A DNA stretch of 64,000 nucleotides from Trichobilharzia regenti (Eukaryota; Platyhelminthes; Trematoda; Strigeidida; Schistosomatidae). Where the stretch lies: positions 86,437,168 to 86,501,167 of the forward strand of contig OX235270.1 of NCBI GenBank assembly GCA_944472135.2, written 5' to 3'. The position numbers and the translations under genes are program-made. Below the pieces are notes generated by a model. It was not told where the DNA came from. It made no database searches and was given only the letters and a program-made list of their open reading frames with translations. Below, one piece after another: positions 1-9,900 of the stretch (the first letter of the stretch is position 1; each line of letters opens with the position of its first letter).

Positions 1-145
1 GTCAGAGTTTCCTGGTGTTCTAGTGAGAAGCCGTGACCAGTGAGGTCCATCCAGTCGAGTGTGAGAATGGAGTTTCCCCCGATAACATTGATTGTCAGTC
101 GCGTTAAAATCACGAATTGCTAGAAGTTAGAATTCATGCACAGGT
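1..145 (+). repeat. 5' portion of a hammerhead-type SINE (cut by window edge)
   Basis: This segment matches, with divergence, the reverse complement of about 43350-43480, which lies upstream of the tRNA-like part of the hammerhead SINE there. Shared words include a 'tctagtgagaagccgtgacc'-like stretch, 'gtccatcc' and 'gttagaattcatg'. The tRNA-like and ribozyme parts are missing: similarity stops near 145. The left end is cut by the window edge. Confidence 0.5.
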
Positions 146-2394
146 CATTTTCCTCCTACGCTAAATATCATTGTCATGACGTTTACATATCATATTTTGA
201 CTTGATGATTATTATTTGTCTTTGCCTCTTTTAAGTCACCGATTGTAATGCTCCTCTTTGTGGCTGTGAGATGCATTCATATGTTGTTTTATGACGTGAT
301 GGAGTTTGAGTGGATCAGGGTAATTCTGACCCTGGACTACTATGTGCCGGAGTTAGTGTGATTCTTGGTGACAGAGTTCTGATGCCATATTGATTGGAAT
401 ATTCTACTTGATTCTAATGTACTTTTTAGGGTTGAATTTCGGTCAACTAATTTCATTCTATAGTACTTGTTTTGCACTAGAAACTAATCTAACCTGCACA
501 GCTGCCTAACGGCAGTGTTGGGGTAATTTTGAGGTTTTTAGGGTTATTATTGTTTGAAACAACTAGTTCTCTTTATGAATTTAGACAAAGCAATAAGAAG
601 ACGTAGTTTATCTGAATAGAAGCTTGGATTTTACGGCTAACAACTGTTTTTTTTACTGTCTTTGGAGCGTTATGTGACTGTGAGTTCCTAGTTTCTCAGG
701 GAAGTTTTGTCAGCTATAACGTAGGACACTGAGATTGGTTTCCTGCATCCAGATCACGGGTAACTTTCGGTCTTTGCAGTCATCAAACTCCTCTACGTAT
801 GTAATCAAAGTAGCATGATGCTAGGATACATAGTGAACGCCTCCACAATTATGACATTTTGTACATTAAATCTCTTATTCATTGATAATTACAAGTTCAT
901 TTATTACCCTGTCATTAAAATGAGTAAAACATGAAGTCATGTTACCTTATAATAATTGATTAAAATGAAAACTAGGGAAGCTGCAAAGTTTCTTCATAGA
1001 CTATTTGAGTTTTCTCAGCCAAATAATGTTAGAAATGGATGTTCAAGCGCCCTGATCATAATAGCGTTGATGAAATAGAGTAAGAACGAATGGATATAAG
1101 TTACTTGAAAACATCTACAGAACACACGACAGATTTCGTAGAAGCCTTAGCCATCAAATGGTTTATGGTGTCTTCACAAACAATGTTTCACCATTTTCAG
1201 TATGACTTGATAAAATAAGGTTAATTTATTGTCATTACTTTGCATCAGTAACCCTCTTTTTATTTTGAACACCCATATATTTTTTTCATTTGCTTATTCC
1301 CTACCTCTGACTAATGAAAACACAATGATTGTGTATTCGTTATGCAAAACAGTTGTATGGGAATATTTGTAACTCAAACATTTATGGATTTCTCGAACAT
1401 GGCAAAGATGAAAGCTGAAACCAATCAAAGGTAATACAGCTATCAAATTAGTGACATTGAAAGTCAAATAATCAGTTTCTAAGACGTTCTTAGCTGTACG
1501 TTATGTACGGAAAGTCTTGTAAATCACACAATTTTGATGCAGACAAAGTATAATGTACTGTCTATGGGCAATGTGGAGGTGTTTTTAAGTTCTCTCTTAT
1601 CGTTTTCTCGAACACTGTCGTGCAAGTTAAAGGGAACAAGCATTAAGGTGCATCATAATTTCTTCACTGACCCGGCTGGTGAACATGGAGCTTCGGAATG
1701 AATAAAATCGTCCCTTCCAATTTTGATTCAGAGATCCGTTGCAGTTGAATTTTACCCTTTTGACTGTTAAGCGAAGATGAGGCAATTGCCATGATAATCT
1801 TTGTAGTTTATGCGTACCATAAAAGAATTTCTACTCCCTTCTCCTTGCAGTGATTTTCTATCCCGGTTACACTAGATGACTTTAAATATTACCACCGTTA
1901 TACTTATCTTATGCAGTTATAATTGCATATTCTGATCCTAATTTGAAAAATGTTTGTGAGCATTTTGTTGTCCGTTTGGTATGGAAAAATACTTCTTATT
2001 TGCTCTCAACCTCTATAAATATAAAGTTTCTGTAGAAAACTCGGCAGTAACTGCATGCGCAGATGAAATAAGCATCTGTACGATTCTGTTATCACTATTA
2101 TTAACAACCTGACTATTATCCGATGATGCGTTTAAATGAATGCTAATTCTGCTGACTATAACAAAATCAAGTACCCATGCTGATTAGTCTTCATGTGTAA
2201 ATTGTAAAGCCTAACTTAGTTTATTAAAACTGTGTTTGTTTAAACTGTTTGCAGATATATTTGTGTTATTCGCTTTTAGTTTTATTTTCACAGGCACCTG
2301 AAATAATAGCTTCACATTTGTTTAAGCCATTTAGAATTGCTTTTGAAAAATCACATTCAACAGTGCTTCTCATCATAAAATAATTTTATTTAAT
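146..2394. other. AT-rich sequence without recognisable gene
   Basis: No open frame with recognisable homology, RNA gene or clear repeat was seen. Stops are dense in all frames. Probably intergenic or intronic. Confidence 0.5.
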
Positions 2395-2705
2395 AAGAAA
2401 AACAAAGACGTAGTATTGCTTACTGATGACTTTTTGAGCGCAATTTATTTCTTATGCTCATCTCAAAGCACTCATATAACCTCCGAACTTTACTTGGTCA
2501 CAGAAAATTTGTTCATCGATTTAACACACTTAACACATTCAAAAAGGATTTTACGACGCTAGTATGGGAGATGTGGAGAATTTTCACCACCCATAAAATC
2601 AAAGGATTAGAAACAGTGGAATTATATAAACAAAGTATGTAAGTTATGTGAATATAAAATTGTGAGCAATAAATTGTGCTCAAAATGCCAGCGGTAAATA
2701 ATACT
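2395..2705. repeat. Degenerate foldback repeat
   Basis: The segment near 2430-2490, with 'gagcgcaatttatt', recurs as a reverse complement near 2655-2700 ('aataaattgtgctc'), forming a loose foldback. The same motif, followed by a 'cataatcatatcaaag'-type stretch, recurs at 62880-62965 and partly at 24826-24875. It is therefore a dispersed family. No coding capacity was recognised, and the ends are approximate. Confidence 0.4.
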
Positions 2706-2778
2706 GTACAACTTAATGTTACCTTAAGTTATTATTCTATGGTGGAATTGCATTCTGCAACAGTGTACAAATTCTTTT

Positions 2779-3007
2779 CAAATATCGGTTTGTAGGGATT
2801 TGATTGATTGGTTACAGGATTTCATGAAGATCTGACATCGGTTACAGTACAGTTGGAAAACCTGGGAGTACTGGAAAGCTGTTTCGTCCTAGTTTCAGAT
2901 TATTAAGCTGTCCAGTAATCCCAGGTTTTCCAATTGTTCTGTAACCGATGTCAGATCTTGATGCAATCCTGTAAACAATCAATCAAATCCCTATAAACCA
3001 ATACTTG
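2779..3007. repeat. Palindrome derived from a hammerhead SINE
   Basis: Two inverted arms of about 102 bp (2779-2880 and 2906-3007) flank a 25-bp loop. The outer ends carry the 'ggtttgtagggatttgatt' sequence also seen at 8534 and at 54190-54210. The inner arm ends hold 'gtactgg..agct', and the loop holds 'tttcgtcctagtttcag', the reverse complement of one ribozyme strand. The unit looks like two hammerhead SINE ends joined tail to tail with one ribozyme half lost. A hairpin is certain from the sequence; its origin is inferred. Confidence 0.75.
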
Positions 3008-3115
3008 AACATCCATGAGATGCTCACTGGTGACTGGCCCTATTCAGGTAGGTAGTTATCTGGGGTTCTAGTGGTAAATCATGGTCAGCAGGGTACAGCT
3101 TGTTGGGCATGAGGA
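3008..3115 (+). repeat. Possible hammerhead-SINE 5' fragment
   Basis: The stretch near 3055-3110 ('ggggttctagtgg', 'catggtcag') resembles bases 10-45 of the window and the reverse complement of 43420-43480. It abuts the palindrome ending at 3007. Too short and diverged for certainty. Confidence 0.3.
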
Positions 3116-6100
3116 CAGATTCTTCCCTTACATTAACTAATATATCTTGAAAAGGATATGTTGAAGTTATTTGGTAAAGTATAATGTATGTCTTATACAC
3201 TAGTTCGAATTTGTTTAATTTAACAGATTCAGATTGACACGAATACATTCAATGATTTGGATTCGTATTCACCTGTTTGGATTTGCACATATTTCTATAA
3301 GTATGTAGTGTGCTTAGTTGTATATTTTTGTTATTAAATTAGCGTCTATTAGTTAGATTTTTACTTATTTTTTAAGTCACCGTTTATTTGCTACAATGTA
3401 ATTTGATTGTATTTCCATCCACAGATGGTCAGCCAGTCGTTCACATCAGTCCACTGATATTATTGAGCAAAAGTATAAAAAGGAACACTTTGATAACTCA
3501 CAATTCACGTTTTTATCTTTGTATGCATGCTCACAAACATTTCAAAACTGCTTCCCAAGTAGTCAAGTATAAAATGAAGACGAACTACACAAGTTTTTGT
3601 TTTTTATTTATTATTTGCATATCAAAATGAAAAGGAAAAAGAAGAGAAAACTCTTGCCTAAGAACTAAATGAAATCAAACAATTCTCTCTAGTTCACTTG
3701 ACTGAATAATTTCTGAAGTCAGACAATCTAACAGTGAGATCTAAAATTAGATAATTGTGTGAAGTTTAGAGTTTGTGTTTTAAGTTCAAATAATGAAGCT
3801 CATCTTTTCTATAAAACGAGAAATTTCAGAGATTTGTTGTATTGCAGTTCATTGAGATATAACTGACCTTAACAAATCAAAACTTTGTAGGCTAATTTAA
3901 ATCTGTCTTTTGCTGTGTGTGATTAAAGAGTTTACTGATGGAAATTTTTTTCTATTACTCATATTGCACTTTTCCCACAATTTAGCGGGTTATTAACGAT
4001 TGTTTGTCGTGATATTTACTTCTTTATCTAATCCTCCTTTCTAGACTTTAACATAATTAGCATTTTCATGATTTTAAATCATTCTGTCATAATGTGTTCC
4101 AGTTGTCATTCGTAATGCTTTATTTCTCTGAGATTTAAAAAAAATATCATTTTTATACATATGTATGTATATGGATTTGTAGACACAATGTTTTCATTGT
4201 TGACATCACTCTTGATCCGAATCGTAGTATTACTATCTCTTGCTGACTGTTCAAACCTGCATACTGTGCATAAGTTTCCCCTGCTGCTATAAAGTCACAT
4301 ATCCCCATCACTTGACGCATAGCCTGCATGAAATAGTTAAAAAACACTATCCTGAACGGTTGCAGAAAAGTGGCAGAGACTTCTTAATGAATGGATTATT
4401 TGAACATCTTGTCGGCAGTGTTCATTCAATCTTAACAAAAGTGAAGAACAACCTGCCGAAGATGATATGTACTCTCTTCCTTTGTTCTAATGAAGCTGTA
4501 ACTATGCAGATATAGAAAGAGAAGCTCTGATGTTTTCATGATAATGGCCCTTTTGTTTTCAACTAGTTTTAAAGGTCTTCATAACTCTTGTTTTTATATC
4601 CTTTCAAACTCTTACTAATATCGTATTTCTTATTTTTTCATGTACATTTTGATTAAATTGTCCATCTCATCACGTAACTCTGTCACATTTTGTTTGACCT
4701 ATCTTATGCACTGATATAATCTGAATAAATCTGCTGAAGAAGCTGTGGTTTACACGGCGAAACGTTCAGAAAAATCTTGTTTTGATTTTCTTAACACGCT
4801 GGGATTAATTTAAATAATTTATAATGAATCAATCTGACTCGGCGCTCAAATTATTCCAGGAAATTCGGTCTGGAAACCTATAATCTGATTAATATTAACA
4901 TCCGGAAAAAGTCACTCTTCCATTACTATTCACTTTTGTGAGAAAATCTCATAAAGGTGCAACTGTACAGCTGCAGAAAATAGAATCAAAGAAAAGAACA
5001 ATTCAACAGGCTACTTTTTTCATAAGTAGAAGAGATACAAAAGGCAGAATTCAGATTTCGCTGTAAAATTTCATCAAGACTATCAACGTCACACATATTT
5101 ATCACATTACAGACCATTTTATCAATAGCTTTGCAAGTATGAATGCTGCTGAGCCTCACAGTGATGTACATCTGAACTAATCATTGATACCAAATATGTG
5201 AGAGACTTTGTGTGGTTCATCTTGTTGTAAGGATTCATAAGACAGAACAGTTATTCAGGACAGAAAATTCAAAAGATAAATTGAGATTTTAAGACTACAG
5301 AGAAAAATTTTTATAGTTAAGGCCATTAACTTTTACTTGAAGTATAAATTATACTCATTACAAGTCATAAACACATCGAAAATTACCTGAAAATTTATAG
5401 CTACAATAGAAGATAATTGTTGTCTGTTAAGAGAGTTCATTCATAATGTATGAGTGATTACTTTGAAGAGACAGGCAACTGATTCACAGCGAAAATTTTG
5501 GCGAATTCACCGTTTGGTTATTCGTTTATACTTGCTATTTCCAACTGAAATTTCCAGACCTATGTCTGTTGATTGCGTTCCTTACTGGAATTTCTAGTAT
5601 ATTATATTGAACAATACTTGTCAGTCGGAAAGCGGTTCACTTAACCTACTAGTCCAGTGAGTGGCGCCTTATTTATTCAAACAACGCGTGTTAAGTTCAA
5701 GTCTCGAGCAGAATCATAATCAGTCTCACCGATAAAGGTGCATCCTGTGTGCAGCATGGGACTGCATACGACGCTCATTCTTGATTCAGTCAATATATCT
5801 CATAAGATAATAGATACTTGATCACACAGCGTTATTCTTATTCCATTAGCATCTTTCTTTTCATTAGAAAATAGTTATAAATACACGATTTTGAGTCTTT
5901 TTCTAATAATTTATGCATTTCTGACTGGATTATACAATCTGTTTTTAAATTGATCTCTTTTTTGTATTTTTTTTTTGGTTATGAAAAGTTCCTTTCAGAA
6001 TTTAAACTGAATACTCAATGGAACAAGCTTACTATACGGTGCTTGATTAAATAAGCTTCTCCACCAGTCATTTATTATTGACCTGCCTTAATATTTAATG

Positions 6101-6646
6101 TGCTACAGGTTTCCTTTTCCTTTTATTCATGAATTCATGTAAAAGTCTCAAGCACAACTTTAATAGTATTTTAAGTTTAATGCTTAAATCTATGTTGTTC
6201 TTGTAAGAGGAAACGAGATATTTTTTGAAGAAAAAAAAAGCAGTCACAATTCAAATGAGCCACATTTTTACATTAATAAAATGAATAAGTCAAAACTAAA
6301 AATGACTGCAGAATTTTTGTTTACCGTGAAGAAATACTGATTGTATCACTTTAAAATGAAGACGATTGGAGATTAGAAATAAATCAAGCGTAAACTATCT
6401 CATCTGATTTTGTAAAGACTAAAAATGTCTACTAAAACAACTGCTAATTGAAGTGTAATACAAGTAGATCATAGTTTGTTTTACGGTCTTGTAGTCGTAA
6501 ATTGGTGAATAATAAAAGAATGTATATAACTGACTGCATACTGTTATAAACTTCAGTGAATTTGTTTATTTATTAAGCTTTGACTGTCGCTATACACAAT
6601 TAAAAGCACGACATTGTCGTGAATTGTAAAAAATCTAATGTATATT
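3116..6646. other. AT-rich sequence without recognisable gene
   Basis: No supported gene. A 91-codon open frame at 4240-4515 has no recognisable motif and may be chance. A hammerhead-like core at 4734-4763 is listed separately. Around 5630-5790 there is a possible very old tRNA-like repeat, not supported well enough to call. Confidence 0.45.
4734..4763 (+). ncRNA. Hammerhead-like core (candidate, incomplete)
   Basis: The order CTGAAGA, a hairpin, then GAAAC fits the conserved hammerhead core. The hairpin pairs GCTGTG with CACGGC (six pairs including one G-U) around GTTTA. An extra A lies between the core and the stem. No convincing stems I and III or UH cleavage site are visible, so this may be a relic from a PLE terminal region, where hammerheads are known, or chance. 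Confidence 0.25.
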
Positions 6647-6719
6647 GCGTCGGTGGTATAGCGGTTAGCACGCTCGCCGACCATGCATATGGTCCGGGGT
6701 TCGATCCCCGGCCGGCGCA
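6647..6719 (+). promoter_or_regulatory. tRNA-like head with internal pol III A and B boxes
   Basis: The ends GCGTCGG and CCGGCGC pair over seven positions (one G-U) with a following A. An A-box-like TGGTATAGCGGTTA starts at 6654, and the B box GGTTCGATCCC lies at 6698-6708. The T stem has one mismatch. The anticodon region is reshaped into a GACCAT/ATGGTC hairpin without a normal seven-base loop, so this is not a functional tRNA gene. It most resembles tRNA-Gly, with Asp or Glu possible. Confidence 0.75.
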
Positions 6720-6892
6720 CTCCTTACCTCACTGAGCCAGAAATAATGCTGGTAAAGAGGAAAGTTTGGGCATGAGGCTAGCAACCCCATCCTGTAAAAA
6801 TTAAACACTGCTACAGAAACTTCAAGCCACTAGCTTGGAGCCCTATGTTCCACTGGGAACGTGAAGGAAAAATTATTATTTATTATTATTAC
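6647..6892 (+). mobile_element. tRNA-headed SINE (SINE-A), best-preserved copy
   Basis: Three modules are visible. Bases 6647-6719 form a 73-nt tRNA-like head with a seven-pair acceptor stem. Bases about 6760-6830 ('gaggctagcaacccc', 'ctacagaaacttcaag') resemble, as reverse complement, the 5' UTR of the RTE at about 47475-47550. Bases about 6840-6870 ('ccctatgttccactgggaac') match the RTE 3' end, followed by an ATT-rich tail. SINEs commonly borrow the tail of the LINE that mobilises them, so the RTE is the likely partner; that is inference. Other copies lie at 16468, 23655, 29790, 43894 and 54851. No clear TSD was found here. Confidence 0.85.
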
Positions 6893-8203
6893 ATTGCTTT
6901 ATATCTTATCTGTATGTAATTGATTAATCTGCAGACATGTATGTCCTCAAGACAGTATTAATGACAGCTTTAGCAATGTGATCGTTTTACTCATTTTTCA
7001 GTATAAATGTCTACAATACAATGAAGTTTTTGTTTCCTATCCTGTCACTTCAGATGCACCAACTTGATTTAACATTCACGCACAGTTTGTAAGGCAAAAT
7101 AGCTACCAGCAAACCTAAGCCTTTTCACTTTGATGAAAGAAACAAAAGCGAGAAATTCTTTTCATTTCTATAAAATTTAGTATTTGAAAACACTTATCTC
7201 CCGATACGAATTTGAAACAAGCAATAAAGGTTAATAAAGCAGGATTTAATGAATCCATCAAATTTCTGTAGAACTCGTCAGCCCAATACTCTACATACAC
7301 GGATATATATACTTTTGAAATTACATTGGGAGATATAAGACTGATAAGTAAACAAACTACATTGAATTAGTCATGCAGAAAGACAGGTGCGAATATTCAA
7401 ATAGATAAGCGGAGAGAGAGTATGAGAGATCAAAATTAAGATAAATTGCATTATGCTTCAATTACATTACATAGTGAAGTAAATTTTGCTTTTTCTGTTC
7501 TGTTTCATTCTATTTCATTCTATAATATTTTTCCTGTTGAAAGTATGGAAGTGAAAGGACTTGGTAACGAACCTTCCGATAAGGAAAAAATCACACCATA
7601 TTTATACATTTCCCTAGCCACATTAGAGTTCGTTTAGGTCAGAGGATAAAAAATTGTTCTGATTGGTTGGCGGTTGACCCAAGGTTTTACAAATTGTCCG
7701 ATCAAGTTGTTTCATGTCTACAACGTAAACTTAATCCAGATTTAGGGAAGTAGACACTTTTACTTCTGTAACGATTGATTTAAAATGTTGATTTCAATTT
7801 TTTGACCATTTCCTATCGATCTACATTACTCTACAATGCCTTCTTTGAATAAGGTGAACATTTTGTTGTAGAAACAACTCTGGAGCGAATTTCAACTCCT
7901 GTTTTTTAGGGTTTTTGTGTAGATTGATTTCTAAAGTATAAGTAAGACAAAGACTATTGGAAACCCGGGAGTGCCGACCCACAGGTAGCTGTGTTCTTTC
8001 CCCTAACATCACAGAGCTCTTCAGCAGTACGCATCCATAACTTTAGTCATCTGGAATCGAACTGAAGACTCATGTACTGTTAAGTGAGCTAAATAGAGCA
8101 TTCAGCTGCTTGCGGTGGAATTCTATAGCCCATGAATTCCACCTTTTGTAGCTACCACTAGCGAGAAAATCACCAGTGAGTATCAAACTTCGTGAACCTT
8201 AGA
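6893..8203. other. AT-rich sequence without recognisable gene
   Basis: No supported gene or repeat; short open frames only. Confidence 0.45.
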
Positions 8204-8330
8204 ACGCACACCTGATATCTATGGTCGGCCTGTAAAATTTGGGCTACAGATATCCATGCTGAAAATTCCATACTTGTACCAAAAATACAGTGTGGAATCA
8301 AGCTGCAATCAAAAATAAATAAAAAATTTA
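8204..8330 (+). mobile_element. SINE-B, head-truncated copy
   Basis: The body ('cacacctgatatctatggtc', 'caaaatttgggct'-like, 'attccatacttgtaccaaaa', 'gtgtggaatcaagctg') matches the reverse-strand copies at 52465-52656 and 62390-62578. Only the last bases of the tRNA-like head (cgca) remain. An A-rich tail follows. Confidence 0.7.
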
Positions 8331-8621
8331 AAAAAATAGATAAACAATTAGTCATTAGAGAATATAACAAGAATTGCAAACAGACTAATATCAATAGGGA
8401 AGTGACAAAGTTCATGACTTTGTCAGTAACTGCACATTTTGATTCATCCATACAATTATTTCAGCATAGAAAATATCCCCATTTAGACATTTAGAAAAGA
8501 GAAAGATTGAGTGAAGAAATATTTACTTTTCAAGTATTGGTTTTGTAGGGATTTTGTTTGGTTGTATGGATGATTTCATCATGAGCTGACATTAATTAGA
8601 GAACCACTGGAAAACCTGGGA

Positions 8622-8667
8622 GTACTGGACAGCTGTTCCGTCCTAGTTTGAGATTCTTCAGCAGTAC
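8622..8667 (-). ncRNA. Hammerhead ribozyme, left arm, mutated
   Basis: On the reverse strand: GTACTG (stem I), CTGAAGA, a weakened stem II, then GGAACAGCTGTC and CAGTAC. The conserved GAA is changed to GGA and stem II has lost pairing on one side. This copy is probably inactive. Confidence 0.7.
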
Positions 8668-8862
8668 GCACCCACCAGTAGAGTACAGCAGGTCGAAGAT
8701 GAGGCAGTAACTCGTCGAAGAAGACATTGCGAAGTGGTCGCGCTATGTCGTAAATCGGCAGAACTTAGAATTCAAGGACCATTGGATCGGGTCTCAGTGG
8801 CTAAATTGTCTACGAGCTCGCCCTGTAACCAGAAGGTCCTGGGTTCGAATCCCGGTGGGTGC

Positions 8863-8908
8863 GTACTGATGAAGAGTCCCAAACTAGGACGAAACAGCTG
8901 TCCAGTAC
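8863..8908 (+). ncRNA. Hammerhead ribozyme, right arm, core C3 mutated
   Basis: Order: GTACTG stem I, ATGAAGA (consensus CTGAAGA, first base C to A), GTCC-CAAACTA-GGAC stem II, GAA, self-complementary ACAGCTGT as stem III, C as cleavage base, CAGTAC closing stem I. All stems are intact; the C3 change should abolish or cripple cleavage. Confidence 0.75.
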
Positions 8909-9182
8909 TTCCAGGTTTTCCAGTGGTTCTCTAACTGATGTCAGCTCATGGTGAAATCATCCATACTTACTTTTCAATTAGATCCTCATCTCTGGCCCTA
9001 CTCTAATATATATAGCATTTTTATTACAATACACAACAATTTACCAATCAAGTGGCGATATGTTTGATAACAATAATTAGTCGGTGTCAAAATGTCAATG
9101 GGGTGATAATTAACGAAGAAAAATTAATATATATAATTAAAAGGTGGAAATGGTTACAACACGTGGATTGCATAATGCGAAG

Positions 9183-9213
9183 CTTTCATCACCCTGCTAG
9201 GCGACATCTTCAG
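9183..9213 (-). ncRNA. Hammerhead-like core next to PLE terminal region (candidate)
   Basis: On the reverse strand CTGAAGA is followed by a hairpin (TCGCCT/GGGTGA around AGCA, with G-U pairs) and then GAAAG. Unpaired bases flank the hairpin, and stems I and III are not evident. PLE terminal repeats of many animals carry minimal hammerheads, so position makes it plausible, but the fold is unproven. Confidence 0.25.
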
Positions 9214-9659
9214 AGCATACTTCAATTTGAACAGAATATGCATATAACTATTCAAATGACCATTGATTATCCTTTCAGTGGCAGTATGTTATCATTTTGA
9301 AAAGTGTCGCACCTTCCTATCAGATTAGTTTGGCCGAATATGGGCTGTCTATTATCTAAATTATATTGTTAGGTTGATAAAGGCGTACACAGAAAACCAT
9401 AACATTTTATTGTATAGGTACAATAACTGCTTTGAATATATAAACTAGTATGTGAATATTTAGCCAGTGAATTTTACCCTCGGTTACTGGACGTGTTCAC
9501 GTTTATCGCCAGGAAGCAGTATTCATTAAGTATGTAAGTTATTATATTAAGTAATTCTTTGCCATGTAAGACTTTGTTAATCTTATTTCATCGATGATGA
9601 TGAAATCTATTGTTTCATTATTTAACAAAATTAACTTCGAAAATATTTCTCAAACAAGA
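9214..9659. other. AT-rich sequence without recognisable gene
   Basis: No supported feature; open frame 9052-9300 overlaps the PLE terminal region and is not a credible gene. Confidence 0.4.
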
Positions 9660-9900
9660 TTTAATCCCATTTTGATTGGGATAATGTGGAAATTTTAAAT
9701 ACAGGAGGCACCAAAAATGCCATGGAATTCCTAAAAGCCAGTGCATAAGTGAATTAGCAGTTAACAAACACAGTACTATAGACTAAATTTGCCGGCTGAT
9801 AAAAAGGGAATCACACGACAAGAAAGTTCAAATTTCAAGTCAATAAAAATGATCAAGAGAGATGTAAATTAACAAGTAGTCACGGCACTGGTTGCCACGA
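9660..9900 (+). pseudogene. PLE C-terminal and 3' UTR remnant
   Basis: Frame at about 9667 reads DWDNVEILNTGGTKNAMEF, then a stop after about 24 codons. The DWDNV-IL pattern resembles the tail of GIY-YIG domains in PLEs. The downstream sequence ('caagaaagttcaaatttcaa', 'gtcaataaaaatgatcaaga') recurs at 43765-44255 and, inverted, at 43495-43700, which supports a shared element 3' end. No RT portion is present. PLE assignment is an inference from a short motif. Confidence 0.5.

Larger units (their letters stand above)
8534..8966 (+). mobile_element. Palindromic hammerhead SINE with two opposed ribozymes
   Basis: An 11-bp direct repeat, ttacttttcaa, flanks the unit at 8523-8533 and 8967-8977. 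Arms of about 135 bp (8534-8677 and 8854-8966, slightly unequal) are inverted copies carrying 'gagctgacat', 'ccactggaaaacctggga', 'gtactg' and the ribozyme. The centre, about 8680-8855, is unique: it includes a tRNA-like segment with A-box-like 'tctcagtggctaaattg' near 8792 and B box GGTTCGAATCC near 8842. The anticodon-arm region ('cctgtaaccagaaggtcc') resembles tRNA-Thr. I infer retrotransposition from the TSD; the motor is unknown. Confidence 0.85.
8491..9179 (-). mobile_element. PLE terminal region, split by a nested insertion
   Basis: Bases 8491-8533 and 8978-9179 together match 12998-13241 closely (for example 'gaaaagagaaagattgag', 'accaatcaagtggcgatatg', 'ggttacaacacgtggattgc') and more distantly 26440-26660. 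In those copies a reverse-strand GIY-YIG coding remnant follows, so this is the 3' terminal region of a reverse-strand PLE. It has no coding capacity. The interruption at 8534-8966 is a hammerhead element, and the undisturbed copy at 12998 serves as the empty site. Confidence 0.8.

Noticed and set aside
5630..5790. Another tRNA-derived repeat
   Set aside because: B-box-like 'agttcaagtctc' only; no second copy that I could align convincingly in the window.
6647..6719. Functional tRNA gene
   Set aside because: Exact tRNA length and a paired acceptor stem, but no normal anticodon arm, and it is fused to a SINE body found in several copies.
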